64,000 bases of DNA from JBBDYG01 sp040901765 (GTDB lineage: Bacteria > Planctomycetota > Planctomycetia > Pirellulales > Lacipirellulaceae), in contig JBBDYG010000095.1 in assembly GCA_040901765.1 (NCBI GenBank), positions 1-64,000 on the forward strand. Direction: 5' to 3'. This document shows, piece by piece, positions 15,642-24,701 of this stretch. The translations under genes and the position numbers were made by a program. Position 1 is the first letter of the stretch. Every line of letters begins with the position of its first letter. The notes under the pieces were generated by a model, which worked only from the letters and a program-made list of their open reading frames with translations, was not told the DNA's origin and did no database searches.

Positions 15642-17951
15642 CTATTGCAACTGGGTGGCCGGCTGTGCGTCCGCAGCCTGCCGCAGTGGATTTCCAGTCG
15701 GTTCATAGCCCTGCTCGAACAATCGCACGCCAGTCGCAGGAGCCGCATATTGGACCGGCGTGGCCGGTTGCGGCGGCTCGGTGGCAATAGAGGCCTGCAT
15801 TACATTCCCACTTTGATCAACGTGCGACGGAAGCAAGGTTGCTGTCGAAGTCAGCGGCGTATCGAGCGGTCGCTCCATGCTGCTGGTCGGCATGGGTAGC
15901 ATTTCTGGCTGATCTTCAGCTGGCGTGGGGCTGGGTTGGGGCTGCAATTCCCCTTCGGCGTGCGATTGCATCATCACGTCACCGGTTTGCTGCGGATAGG
16001 TACCTTGGCTGAAGACGTTGGGCCGGGAGTAGCCGTAGTCGATGAACATCGCCGCATCGCGTTTGCGGGCGCGGCTCATGGCATCGAAGTAGGCCTTGCC
16101 GGGCCACGGGCCTTCGGCCAAGAGCACGCCGTTGTAATCCAGAAGCGTCCCCTTATTGAAGTGAACATTCACCACCGCCAGGTTGTAGTCCACCAATGCG
16201 CGGTAGTAGGCCGACTCGGCATCGGCACGACGCGACTGGGCATCAAGCAACAAATCGAAGGTTACGAAATCGTTTTCGAAGGCGATCTGGATCGCTTCAA
16301 CTTCCCGCTGTGCCGCCACGCGGCGGTTGAAGTTGGTTTCCGTAAGCTGGTAGTTAAGGGCGAGACCGCGGAGGGCGTCGCCTAGTTGGTGCGAAATTTC
16401 CAGTTCCAAATCTTTGAGGATCGCCCGATCGCGAGCAAGCAATAGTTGGTGGTTGCGAACGCCCGAGAGTTGCCGGCGATAGCCGATGGGGATGTTAAGT
16501 TGCAGCCCCAGATTCCATTCCTGATAATCGCCACCCGTGAGGACTTCAAAAGCGCTTGAGCCTTCAGCAAAGGGTGGAATTCCATTGTCGTTCCACAGTT
16601 CGTTACCCGCGCCGACCCATCGGTAGGTACCGGTGGCGTCGAGCCGCGGCAACAGGTGATTACGGGCGGCAATCAGTTCCAACTCGCGTCGCTTGATCTC
16701 CCACTTCTGTTTGCGAACTTCCACTCGGCGGACCAACGCTTCGCCATGCACCTGGCTCCAATCAAAGTCGATTCCGGCGGTGGTCAGTTCATCGCTAGGC
16801 CGGATCAACCGACCATCGGACATGGCAATGCCCATGATGTAACGCAGCCGGTTTTCCGCCCGATACAGTTCGGTAAGGGCTTGTTCTACCTGACCGCGGA
16901 ACAGAAAGTACTGCGCTCGAGCCTGGGCTTCGCGATCGGCGCTGCCGCCGCGGGCACCTTCGCGGAATAGCGCAGCGACGCGCTTCCACGTTTCCAGGGC
17001 ACTGTCGCGGCCCATTTTCCGCGCTTCCAGATCGCGATACGCGAAATAAAGCTCCCAGTAGGCGGTTTCCACGTCGCGCATCAAGTTGCGGACGCCGCCT
17101 TCGAAGTCGGCCAAGGCCTGATCGGTGCGAATCCGCGCGATCACCACGCCGTCGAAGGAGTTCACGAAGTTGCCCGCGTACTGGTCAAACCGCTGCGGAC
17201 CAGCGATGCGGTTGTATTGCAGACCGGCACCTTGTAACAACGGTTGCCGGAAGAACGTCTCGAAGTTCGTTTCCCAATCGCTTTGCGTCGTCCGGCCCGG
17301 TTGATTGCTCCACTCGTAGTTGGTGTTGTTGCGAAAGGAGAACTCCGTACCGGTTGGATAGATTTTTGTTATGCCAACCGTTGACCTACCAAGATCCTGC
17401 TGCAGATTGGAATTGAAGATGAGCGGAATATCGCGATTCTGGGGCCGGTCTACTTTTTGCCAAGTCGTGCTGGCATCGAGTTGGGCATCGAACTCCGCGA
17501 GGGCCGATTCAACACCGGTGCCACCGATGGTTACGCCAGCGATGGTGGTGCCCGTCGCACTTTCCGTGATCGCCGGGTCGTAGGTGGTGACCACCGAAGC
17601 GCCGTTGATCAGATTTCGCGAAATCGTTTCGGGCGCCGTGCTCAGCACTCGGCCGCCAAGTTGCCGCATGACGTTGCTATTGCAGAGCGTGATGCGGGTC
17701 GCTTCTTCCAGCGACAGATCCCACATTTCGTAATTCTCGGAGTTGCGTAACGTTAACGGCGGCAAGGCCCCCGACACTTCGTCGAGGGGTTCTTCCGCGA
17801 CGTCGGGATACTCGATCTGCGTGGCCACATCGAGATAGTGCGACAGGTCGCCGTCTTCCATGAAGTAGAAGGGCTGCGTCGGCTGGCATCCCGTGATGAG
17901 CAGCACGGTAATCAGCAGATAGCAGCAGCAGGTGCGAGTGTCGCGGTTCAT
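15642..17951 (-). CDS. TolC-family outer-membrane efflux lipoprotein
   Basis: A 769-residue protein starting MNRDTRTCCCYLLITVLLIT with lipobox LITGC, so it is probably lipidated. The ATG at 17951 has AGGA upstream; the frame is open further but without a signal peptide. The middle 450 residues carry two OEP/TolC repeats with long coiled-coil helices (for example ALADFEGGVRNLMRDVETAY and LDAQSRRADAESAYYRALVD) and beta-strand stretches for a barrel (GTEFSFRNNTNYEW, QLNIPIGYRRQLSGVRN). A Pro/Thr/Gln-rich tail follows residue 660. It would form the outer-membrane channel of a type I or RND exporter; no adaptor or pump genes adjoin it. Confidence 0.88.
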   Translation of the reverse strand: MNRDTRTCCCYLLITVLLITGCQPTQPFYFMEDGDLSHYLDVATQIEYPDVAEEPLDEVSGALPPLTLRNSENYEMWDLSLEEATRITLCNSNVMRQLGGRVLSTAPETISRNLINGASVVTTYDPAITESATGTTIAGVTIGGTGVESALAEFDAQLDASTTWQKVDRPQNRDIPLIFNSNLQQDLGRSTVGITKIYPTGTEFSFRNNTNYEWSNQPGRTTQSDWETNFETFFRQPLLQGAGLQYNRIAGPQRFDQYAGNFVNSFDGVVIARIRTDQALADFEGGVRNLMRDVETAYWELYFAYRDLEARKMGRDSALETWKRVAALFREGARGGSADREAQARAQYFLFRGQVEQALTELYRAENRLRYIMGIAMSDGRLIRPSDELTTAGIDFDWSQVHGEALVRRVEVRKQKWEIKRRELELIAARNHLLPRLDATGTYRWVGAGNELWNDNGIPPFAEGSSAFEVLTGGDYQEWNLGLQLNIPIGYRRQLSGVRNHQLLLARDRAILKDLELEISHQLGDALRGLALNYQLTETNFNRRVAAQREVEAIQIAFENDFVTFDLLLDAQSRRADAESAYYRALVDYNLAVVNVHFNKGTLLDYNGVLLAEGPWPGKAYFDAMSRARKRDAAMFIDYGYSRPNVFSQGTYPQQTGDVMMQSHAEGELQPQPSPTPAEDQPEMLPMPTSSMERPLDTPLTSTATLLPSHVDQSGNVMQASIATEPPQPATPVQYAAPATGVRLFEQGYEPTGNPLRQAADAQPATQLQ

Positions 17952-18239
17952 GGGGATCCTGACTCCAGGCGTTTCGTGCGACGAATCGACCAACAGGGGC
18001 CAATCGGCCCGGAGGAGACTTGTCGCGCGTAAGATCGTTTGACAAAGGTCCGCCTCGGTAGGCGGACCCGGTCCCCCCGGACCGTTTGCCCGTCGGCCAG
18101 TTCGACCGCAGCGCGGGCGCACACAGCCTGATCAGGACAATCAGCAGAAATGGTATCGTCGCCCTAATCGTCAAACTTTGACATTTCTGCAAGAAGCGGT
18201 GCTGGCATTACCGCTTGCGGCTTAGCGCGCCAGCGCGAT

Positions 18240-18704
18240 TTACAGACCCAGTCCGCCGATCCCAGCAAGCCGGTCAATGAGCTGCAGTCGATCGAGCGTC
18301 TCCTGCAAGCTGCCGGCGGCGACGTAGCGGTCGAACTCGATCCGCACCGCATTCTCGACCTGTCGGGTGAGCCACGGCAACAACTCCGCTGGCACGCCGC
18401 CGCATGTCTCCGCTGCTAGCGACACATGCAGATCGACGCGAGCCGTCCGGGCATCGCTCGCGTCGGTGAAAACGGTTCCGTCGAAGCCGAACCGTAACAT
18501 GCCCTCAATTTCCGAATTGGCAAGTCGGAAGACGCAATGGGCGTTGAAAAGGTAATAGGTATTGGCAGTGCCGTGCGCTTCAATCGCTTGTTTCAGCCGC
18601 TCGCATCGAGCACGAAACGCCGGCGAGGCATCGAGCGGCACATCGACCCGGCCCACTGATCGGAGCGGAAGGCAATCGAACGCGATTTCGATGAAACCGT
18701 CCAT
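18240..18704 (-). CDS. Conserved-looking hypothetical protein
   Basis: A 154-residue cytoplasmic-looking protein without signal peptide, starting MDGFIEIAFDCLPLRSVGRV. It contains NTYYLFNAHCVFRLANSE and an acidic/beta-rich middle; the C-terminus is helical. I do not recognise the family. Codon usage matches its neighbours, and the smooth hydrophobic pattern suggests a real gene. It lies 12 bp from a dispersed GGCTGTCGGCTATCGG repeat and could be co-transcribed with the broken gene upstream. Confidence 0.65.
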   Translation of the reverse strand: MDGFIEIAFDCLPLRSVGRVDVPLDASPAFRARCERLKQAIEAHGTANTYYLFNAHCVFRLANSEIEGMLRFGFDGTVFTDASDARTARVDLHVSLAAETCGGVPAELLPWLTRQVENAVRIEFDRYVAAGSLQETLDRLQLIDRLAGIGGLGL

Positions 18705-18709
18705 GGGGA

Positions 18710-18731
18710 GGAGGCTGTCGGCTATCGGCTG
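18710..18731. repeat. GGCTGTCGGCTATCGG repeat, left flank
   Basis: GGCTGTCGGCTATCGGCTG lies immediately 3' of the four-helix-bundle gene and overlaps its last codons. The inverted partner is at 19124-19159, so the gene is bracketed by the repeat. Same family as 31230-31310 and 61645-61735. Confidence 0.6.
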
Positions 18732-19116
18732 TTTGCAGGAGGGGATTGATCTTTTCTGAGCGCGCGTAACAAAGAGGCTAACATTCGTTTAATTCGTTGC
18801 GTCCTACATTCGAGATCGCTATGGATTTCATTTTCAAGGAAACCGAGGTCGCGGCATAGCAGGAGATGATACTCGAGTTCACTGGCGGACCCCATTGATA
18901 TTTGCGCAAAGCGAGCGAAATCAATATCACTGCCCCGGCCGCAACCTTCGGCAAGGTTCGCTCCGATGGAAGCGGCGCACCGACGAATCTGCGAAGTCAG
19001 CCCGAACCGTTCATCCCCCGGAAACGTACCCGTTGTGCGATAGATCGCGAGCGATAGATCGCGAGCGTTAGCTCGTGGGAAAGTTGCCACACCTCAAGAT
19101 TTCGAAAATCTTGCAT
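18722..19116 (-). pseudogene. Four-helix-bundle (23S rRNA intervening-sequence type) protein, disrupted by 14-bp duplication
   Basis: The ATG at 19116 starts MQDFRNLEVWQLSHELTLAI, the classic N-terminus of the small four-helix-bundle family first found in 23S rRNA intervening sequences. A perfect 14-bp tandem duplication (GCGATAGATCGCGA at 19037-19050 and 19051-19064) then shifts the frame. Removing one copy gives an uninterrupted protein continuing AIYRTTGTFPGDERFGLTSQ and on through QIRRCAASIGANLAEGCGRG to 18722. As the DNA stands, only a GTG start at 19090 in the shifted frame could give a protein (122 residues) with a replaced N-terminus. The family's role is unclear. The duplication could be a mutation, a phase-variable tract or an assembly artefact. 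Confidence 0.8.
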
Positions 19117-19123
19117 GTTTAAT

Positions 19124-19159
19124 TTCTGGCCGACAGCCGATAGCCGATAGCCGACAGCT
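19124..19159. repeat. GGCCGACAGCCGATAGCC repeat, right flank
   Basis: TCTGGCCGACAGCCGATAGC followed by a second CGATAGCCGACAGC unit. It shares AATTTCTGGCCGACAGCCGA with the inverted copy near 61663-61684, and TTCTGGCCGACAGCCGATAG with the P12 arm of rnpB at 31274-31293. Confidence 0.65.
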
Positions 19160-19162
19160 TCC

Positions 19163-21322
19163 TCACTCCACATTCAGCCCCACGGTGAGCCAACCCGCGG
19201 CGGGTTCGAGACGGCGGACCCACATCATGCCGAGGTGCTTTAAATCCTCCGACATTTCGATCGGTTCGATCTCGATAACTTCAGGGATGCCTTCGCCGCG
19301 ATCGGCGCGTTCGTTGATCTCCTTCGAGAGATTATTGCGCAGGGCCACGTCGCGGCGTCGAAGCTGCTGTCCGGCCGTGGGGTCGAAATCGGTTGGCAGC
19401 ACGTCGATCTCGCCTTCGCGGATTAGCGAAATTTGTCCGTTCTGTTCGTGCGGAGTAAAGACTGCTATTAGATCCCAACCCTCGTAGGTTTCGTCACCCG
19501 TATTGATCCGCGCGGCATGTACGGTTCCAGTAATTTTGTTATCGCCGAACTCGACCGAGATCGGACGATGGCGACGGAACTCGACCGACCAGGGTTTGAA
19601 GCCCTCGGTATCCGCCTCGCCTTCTTCGGGCTGCCGCTCGTCGATGATGTCCTGCAACCAGTCAGGGAGGTTGCGATCCAGTTCCGGGTCTTCCGCGGCT
19701 GTGTCTTGGCTGAGCGTTGCGCCACCCAACAGTACTGCAAGCGCGTTTTCAACCGCCGTTTGATTAAGCCGGGCGGCGATATCGTGGCCCGTTGGCGACG
19801 CGGGAGGCGCGGTCGCGGCTCCTAGTTGATGGCGCGTGGCGTGGAGCACCTCGACCGCAACCAGCGAGTCGGTCGAACTAAACCGGATCAGATCGGGATA
19901 GGCGTTGCGACGCATCAAGGGACGGCGAAATTCGTCGGTGTAACGGTCGCGAGCTTCGCGAATTTGCTCCAGCACCTCGTCGTTCATTTCCGACGCGATT
20001 CGGTCTTCAGCGTGGCTGGAGGCAATGGCGTCGGCTTGCGCTTTGCTTTCGGCCGCTCTCTTGCTGCCGATGCGTGAGACCAATCGACTGCCAATGCCGC
20101 CGCCGCGTTTCTGCACCGAATAGGTGTGCGAATTCGTGCTTGCATCGACATCGGCCGCGTAGACCCAAAACGACGGGTCGGTGATCTCCAAAATCTTTTG
20201 CGAAGTGAAGTTCGTGTTGCTCGTGCTGCGCAGGATGGCCGGGCCGTTGAGACCGACGGTGCGGGCGTGCGTGTTGCCAGCAACGGAGAGCAAGAAGCGG
20301 GCTCGGTCATCGGCGGGCAGCGTCTTGAGCACGAGATTGCCGCTAGTCGTGCCGGTGCCCGAGATGCTCGTGCCCAAAATGCAATCGTTCACCGGACCAA
20401 CGTCGTTAACGTCGCGCGAGCCGGCGCGATTGAGAAAATCCGCAGTGATCTCCAAGTAGGCATTCGGCTTGGAGTACTGACGCCGCACGGCCGCTACCAG
20501 CTCGGGCGATTGTCCCAAGGCAGCGATTGAGCCGAGCCGACTACCAATCGCGTGACTTAGTCGCGCAGACGGCTGCTTGGCGTATTTGATTAAGTCTTCC
20601 GCCAAGCCGTCCAAACTCGTTGCGTACAGCTTGCTCTGGTCGGTGACCGCGTAAATCGCGGCGAGTGCCTGGTAGCGCTCCAGAGCGCGGGCCAGGTTCT
20701 GGAATTGCGGTAGCTCGAGTCCCTCTTCATTGGCCGTCAGGCGGTCGATCAGTTTCGTAATCTGCGCTTGGTCGGTTTCGGCGGCTTCGGCCAGTTGGGA
20801 TTGAAGCGCGTCCCAGCCGAGGTATTGCTTCCACGCTTCACCATTCGCTCCGCCCGACGAGAGATACTGCTCTAGCTCTTGTGCCCGCGTCGCAACTTGC
20901 TTCTTTGCAGCGGCGACATCCTCCGGGGTGACGGGGGTGAAGTCATCGCGAGTGGCTTTTACCAATGCCGGCAAATCGAGATCTTGTAGTCGTTCGCTGC
21001 TCCAGTCTTGAAGCGCGTTTCGCACGTCGGCGAATCGGCGCAGGTCGAGGCCGTTGGCGTCGGTCTCGAATTGCTGAAGCACGCTTGCCAAAACCGCCTG
21101 GTCGGCTTGCTCGCCAGCGGCAAACTGTTCTTCCAGTTGCTGAAGCTGTAAGTACTGACGCCACTGGTCGGCGTTTTCGTTCTGGCCCAACCAGGTTTGC
21201 AAGTCGGTCAACGCTTGCTGGGTGCGCTCGCTCGCCGGAGAACCCAATGCGTTCGCCGTATAGGAAAACGCGACCAAGAGCAGTAGGGCAGATCGTGTGG
21301 CGGTGAATCGCGATGTGAACAT
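19163..21322 (-). CDS. Large secreted protein of unknown function with duplicated N-terminal module
   Basis: A 719-residue protein with a signal peptide (MFTSRFTATRSALLLLVAFS). Two related modules follow: LTDLQTWLGQNENADQWRQY with NGLDLRRFADVRNALQDW, and AQELEQYLSSGGANGEAWKQ with EGLELPQFQNLARALERY, roughly 130 residues apart, so an internal duplication is visible. The remainder alternates beta-rich and helical parts and ends in RRLEPAAGWLTVGLNVE. I recognise no enzyme motif. Likely periplasmic and, from its style, planctomycete-specific. The start at ATG 21322 is preferred over 21343 because it sits at the signal peptide. Confidence 0.75.
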   Translation of the reverse strand: MFTSRFTATRSALLLLVAFSYTANALGSPASERTQQALTDLQTWLGQNENADQWRQYLQLQQLEEQFAAGEQADQAVLASVLQQFETDANGLDLRRFADVRNALQDWSSERLQDLDLPALVKATRDDFTPVTPEDVAAAKKQVATRAQELEQYLSSGGANGEAWKQYLGWDALQSQLAEAAETDQAQITKLIDRLTANEEGLELPQFQNLARALERYQALAAIYAVTDQSKLYATSLDGLAEDLIKYAKQPSARLSHAIGSRLGSIAALGQSPELVAAVRRQYSKPNAYLEITADFLNRAGSRDVNDVGPVNDCILGTSISGTGTTSGNLVLKTLPADDRARFLLSVAGNTHARTVGLNGPAILRSTSNTNFTSQKILEITDPSFWVYAADVDASTNSHTYSVQKRGGGIGSRLVSRIGSKRAAESKAQADAIASSHAEDRIASEMNDEVLEQIREARDRYTDEFRRPLMRRNAYPDLIRFSSTDSLVAVEVLHATRHQLGAATAPPASPTGHDIAARLNQTAVENALAVLLGGATLSQDTAAEDPELDRNLPDWLQDIIDERQPEEGEADTEGFKPWSVEFRRHRPISVEFGDNKITGTVHAARINTGDETYEGWDLIAVFTPHEQNGQISLIREGEIDVLPTDFDPTAGQQLRRRDVALRNNLSKEINERADRGEGIPEVIEIEPIEMSEDLKHLGMMWVRRLEPAAGWLTVGLNVE

Positions 21323-21497
21323 AGTATTTCCCGCCTTGCGCAATCAGAAGACTCAACTGAACAGATAGAGAGGGTGTAATCTACGAATTCGTCACCAAGC
21401 TGTCCATAACCCGCAGAATTCCCAACTGGAACATTCTGTGACGATTAGCGCGGCGGTAGGCGGCGAAGTTGCCGACGGGCGGGATCGGCTAAATGGT

Positions 21498-22025
21498 TCA
21501 ACCGACCCGTTTCCCCAAGATCACCACGTCGCGGGGTAGCAAATCAAGCTCCGCCACGCCGGGCAGCATGCCCCAACGCTCGAAGCCAAGCTTTTGATGG
21601 AGCCGCAAGCTGGCTGCATTGTGCCCGAAGATTAAAGACACGACGTTCTGAATGCCCATTGCCGGCGCGGCTTGTAGCGCATGTTCGCTGAGAGCCTGGC
21701 CCAGACCTTGCCCCTGCACCGCGGGCGTCACGTACACGCTTAGCTCGACCGTGTGACTGTAGGCCGGTCGCTCGGGCATGAATTGAGTGAGTGAGATCCA
21801 GCCAACGGTTTGGCTTTCAAGCTCGCCCACCCACACCGGATATCGCTCGGGTGAATGCCGGTGAAACCATTCGCGCCGCTGATCGACCGTCACTGGCTCG
21901 ATGACGGCCGTCGCCAGCCGACCGGGGATCGAAGCATTGAAGATCGCCACGATGGCGGGCAAGTCGGCGTCGGTGGCGATGCGGATTTCCATTGGTCGGG
22001 CGACGACGCGTGCGCCATTACTCAT
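21498..22025 (-). CDS. GNAT-family N-acetyltransferase, phosphinothricin acetyltransferase-like
   Basis: A 175-residue protein with a GNAT fold: MEIRIATDADLPAIVAIFNA at the N-terminus, then acetyl-CoA binding motif A (VELSVYVTPAVQGQGLGQAL, with the Q/R-x-x-G-x-G/A loop) and motif B (VVSLIFGHNAASLRLHQKLG). It most resembles the PAT/YncA subgroup that acetylates methionine-sulfoximine-like amino compounds. The ATG at 22025 overlaps the stop of the upstream GlsB-like gene (ATGA), so coupling supports this start; an internal ATG at 21992 is an alternative. Last gene of the scpA run. Confidence 0.85.
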   Translation of the reverse strand: MSNGARVVARPMEIRIATDADLPAIVAIFNASIPGRLATAVIEPVTVDQRREWFHRHSPERYPVWVGELESQTVGWISLTQFMPERPAYSHTVELSVYVTPAVQGQGLGQALSEHALQAAPAMGIQNVVSLIFGHNAASLRLHQKLGFERWGMLPGVAELDLLPRDVVILGKRVG

Positions 22026-22267
22026 GCTCGGCGGAATTTTCGCAAGAGAAAGATTAGCAGAATCGCTCCCAAGGTCGCCGACAGCAGTTGTCCGATGAGG
22101 CTACGCATCACTACATCAAGCACACTCACAAAAAAACCACCAACGAGCGCCCCAATCACACCCACCACGAGATTCTCAGCCAGCCCGCGGTGACCGGTCT
22201 TCATAATCTTCCCGGCAAGCCACCCCGCGGCGAGTCCGATGAGCAGGAACCAGATCAGGTTAAACAT
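22022..22267 (-). CDS. GlsB/YeaQ/YmgE-family stress-response membrane protein
   Basis: An 81-residue integral membrane protein of the transglycosylase-associated family. It opens MFNLIWFLLIGLAAGWLAGK and contains NLVVGVIGALVGGFF, with three hydrophobic segments rich in Gly and a basic end (FLLRKFRRA). The family is linked to general stress responses; its molecular role is not known to me. It overlaps the downstream GNAT gene by 4 bp and follows the RNase Z-like gene by 13 bp. Confidence 0.9.
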   Translation of the reverse strand: MFNLIWFLLIGLAAGWLAGKIMKTGHRGLAENLVVGVIGALVGGFFVSVLDVVMRSLIGQLLSATLGAILLIFLLRKFRRA

Positions 22268-22280
22268 GGCGCACATCCAT

Positions 22281-23120
22281 TTACATCCACAAATGCAACC
22301 GCCCCTCTAGCATATCCGGCAATCGCTGGGCGACATAATGCTCGGCGCTTTTGCGGCTGTAGCGGGTGCTGAGGTGGGAGGCGATGATCAACTCATTCTT
22401 AAACTGGTGGCGGCGCTCAACCAGGTCGTCTAAGTGCATGTGGCCGAATTTGTGGATCTTGTCTTTCTTATGGTCGGGAGCTACGAACGTCATTTCGCAA
22501 ATAAGTATCTTGGCCTGGAACATGGCGGGAGCATCGTCCAGCCCCTGCGGCGCACTATCGCCCAAATAAGCCACGAGCGGCGTGCGGACCTCGCTCGTGA
22601 CTTCCGTCCCGGATAACCGTAGATCGCGAATCTGCTCGCCAGCTAGTTCGAGATACTCTGGCTTGAGCTTCCGGCGGCGGTCCCACACGACGAAGCCGAG
22701 CGATGGCACCGTATGCTTTGTGGCGGAGGTCGTCACCACCAGTTCGCGCGACAGCTCGATTTCGTCGCCCGGCTCCACCGGAAGCAGTTCGCACGGCATT
22801 CGGCCGCGGTCCAGTCGGGTGAATTGCTTAAGTATCTCGCGCACCGCGGGAATCGTGACCGCTGGCAGATAGATGCGTGGCGGCTCCATCTTCATCATCC
22901 GCCGCCGCGCCACGTAGACCGGCAGGGCGGCGATATGGTCGAGGTGGCCGTGCGAAACGAACCACGTTTCGGTTCCCATGAACGACCAGGGATGGGCGCC
23001 TAAATCGAAGCCAAGCTTTAGCTCGGGAATCCGCCAATAGGTTTGCACCGCGGCGCGGGAGTAGCCCTCGACCGTGAGATCGCCGTGCGGAAGCGTTTTT
23101 ACGGGCAGGTTGTGGATCAT
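22281..23120 (-). CDS. MBL-fold hydrolase, RNase Z-like
   Basis: A 279-residue metallo-beta-lactamase-fold protein. The metal motif HGHLDH spans residues 57-62; further ligands are likely in VTTSATKHTVPSLGF, in VAYLGDSAP and in the C-terminal ASHLSTRYS. This arrangement (a late AxHxS/T-R motif, and no CPSF-type regions) is like tRNase Z, which cuts the 3' trailer of tRNA precursors, though the exosite arm is not obvious and the length is slightly short of typical RNase Z. It is 31 bp downstream of scpA and probably co-transcribed. Confidence 0.8.
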   Translation of the reverse strand: MIHNLPVKTLPHGDLTVEGYSRAAVQTYWRIPELKLGFDLGAHPWSFMGTETWFVSHGHLDHIAALPVYVARRRMMKMEPPRIYLPAVTIPAVREILKQFTRLDRGRMPCELLPVEPGDEIELSRELVVTTSATKHTVPSLGFVVWDRRRKLKPEYLELAGEQIRDLRLSGTEVTSEVRTPLVAYLGDSAPQGLDDAPAMFQAKILICEMTFVAPDHKKDKIHKFGHMHLDDLVERRHQFKNELIIASHLSTRYSRKSAEHYVAQRLPDMLEGRLHLWM

Positions 23121-23151
23121 GCGATCAGGCGAATGCTACGGCAAATCGGAA

Positions 23152-23892
23152 TCAGTGCAGGACGGACAGCGGCTGCGGGCCTAGCTCTAACCAAATTTCG
23201 CCAAAGGGATCGGCTTGCGCAGCGACGACTTGCCCATGACGCACCAGTTCCAGCACCGCGAGGAACAGTCCTACCAGTGTGGAACGATGAATCGCTTCGG
23301 GAAAGAGACGGGTAAACTCCAGCCGACGTTCGCTCCCGACGAGCGCGTAAACGCGCTCCATGAAGATTTGGACCGGTGTCTCGTCAAACGGGATCGTCAT
23401 CGACGGGACCGCGAGTTCGGTCCGCTCGCGCATGACCCGGCCCAGCGCACTTACCAGATCCCACAGTTCGACGCCTTGAATGGGCTGATTCAGCGGGCTA
23501 GCGCGCTCTTCGGACGCCTCACTGGCGCTCCGCGGGTAACGTTCCTGCCACTCGCGACTGCGCTCCTCCAGCATGCTTGCTGCGTCGCGATATTGTTTGA
23601 ATTCGAGCAGCCGTTTGACCAAATCGCGTCGCGGGTCTTCGACTTCCTCCGCGATTTCCTCTTCATGCGGCAGCAGTAGCTGTGACTTGATCTCGATGAG
23701 CGTGCTCGCCATGTCGACGAAGTCACCGGCTACTTCGACGTCAATTTCCTCCAACACGGACACATACTGGAGAAACTGCCCCGTGATTCTGGCAATCGGG
23801 ATATCGGTGATTTCGACCTCGTGCTTGCGCACGAGATAGAGCAGCAGATCCAACGGCCCTTGGTAGACTTCGAGTTCGACCTGAAAGCGCAT
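23152..23892 (-). CDS. scpA: Segregation and condensation protein A
   Basis: A 246-residue kleisin subunit of the bacterial SMC-ScpAB condensin, acting on the nucleoid. The N-terminal SMC-head binding region is clear (FQVELEVYQGPLDLLLYLVR, then ITGQFLQYVSVLEEIDVEVA and LIEIKSQLLLPHEEE). The C-terminal winged-helix region ends with VGLFLAVLELVRHGQVVAAQ. The ATG at 23892 matches the family start; the frame is open upstream through repetitive Ala/Arg-coding sequence that is antisense to the Cys-rich gene. No scpB is in view. Confidence 0.93.
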   Translation of the reverse strand: MRFQVELEVYQGPLDLLLYLVRKHEVEITDIPIARITGQFLQYVSVLEEIDVEVAGDFVDMASTLIEIKSQLLLPHEEEIAEEVEDPRRDLVKRLLEFKQYRDAASMLEERSREWQERYPRSASEASEERASPLNQPIQGVELWDLVSALGRVMRERTELAVPSMTIPFDETPVQIFMERVYALVGSERRLEFTRLFPEAIHRSTLVGLFLAVLELVRHGQVVAAQADPFGEIWLELGPQPLSVLH

Positions 23893-23952
23893 GGCCTCGA
23901 CTGTAGCAAGTCGCGAGCGGGAACGACACCTCAAGCGACTCGTGCGGAGCGC

Positions 23953-23985
23953 AAAAAACCGGGTTGCCACAGAGTGACAACCCGG
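23953..23985 (-). terminator. Rho-independent terminator of Cys-rich gene 1
   Basis: On the minus strand the stem CCGGGTTGTCAC/GTGGCAACCCGG (12 bp, one mismatch) with a 3-nt loop is followed by TTTTTT. It lies 35 bp past the stop at 24020 and upstream of scpA. Confidence 0.85.
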
Positions 23986-24019
23986 CTTCGTGATCGAACT
24001 TCGTCCGGCTAGCTCAAGC

Positions 24020-24424
24020 TTAGGCGGAAGGAGCTTCCGGGGCTTCCGGAGCTTCCGGTGCCTCGGGGGCGTCAACGGGAGCATCCGCCGGGGTCGGCGC
24101 GCCGTGGCCGCCGTCATGCGATCCCTCGACCGAACCACCATTGCAACCGCCGCAACCTTGGTCGCAGCCGCCGCAGCCTTGGTCGCATCCACCGCCGCAA
24201 CCTTGGTCGCAGCCCTGATCGCAACCGCTGTCGCAGCACGACGACTGGCAGCAAACGGGCTTGCAGCAAACGGGCTGGCAGCACACCGGCCGACAGCAGC
24301 GCTTCGCGCGGCAGCAACCGCCGCGGCCACCAAACAAACCGGCCTGGGCTTCGCTCTGGCTGAACGCCGCAAAACCCGTCACCACGATGGCAACCGCCAT
24401 CACTCGAATCATGATCGACTTCAT
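24020..24424 (-). CDS. Secreted cysteine-rich protein 1
   Basis: A 134-residue protein with a signal peptide ending near QSEAQAG, then FGGRGGCCRAKRCCRPVCCQ and repeated PVCC units, followed by GCDQGC/GCGGCDQ repeats and a Pro/Ala/Glu tail with five APE(APE) units. More than two dozen Cys residues lie in the middle 60 residues. The ATG at 24424 has GGAGG upstream. Its own terminator follows. No family is recognised; Cys pairs in an exported protein suggest disulfide cross-linking in the envelope or metal binding, both inference. A related gene lies upstream at 24794-25150. Confidence 0.8.
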   Translation of the reverse strand: MKSIMIRVMAVAIVVTGFAAFSQSEAQAGLFGGRGGCCRAKRCCRPVCCQPVCCKPVCCQSSCCDSGCDQGCDQGCGGGCDQGCGGCDQGCGGCNGGSVEGSHDGGHGAPTPADAPVDAPEAPEAPEAPEAPSA

Positions 24425-24701
24425 CTGAAAAACCTCCAGACCCAATGGACCCTACAAACACAAATATTCGCAAACGTTCCGTGCGTAGCAGCGGCCTATT
24501 CCATGACAGGCCGGGAAACTCTCCCGACCCCTGTTCTCAAAGAATGTAGCTCACGAATCCCGCGGTTTAGCCGCGATACAAATGCGAAATTCTTTCGCCG
24601 GGTCATAAATGGGTGGCCCGGAAGAAACTCATGTACGAGAGAATAGGAGGATTCGGACCCTTTGTCAATTTGGGAAAGATCGGTAAATCCAGAAAAACCA
24701 A

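Noticed and set aside
23892..24372. N-terminal extension of scpA
   Set aside because: The open frame upstream of ATG 23892 is antisense to the Cys-rich gene and passes through that gene's terminator; ScpA proteins start at the chosen ATG.
24020..24424. Classical metallothionein
   Set aside because: The Cys-rich proteins carry signal peptides and Cys pairs in long repeats, unlike cytoplasmic bacterial metallothioneins.
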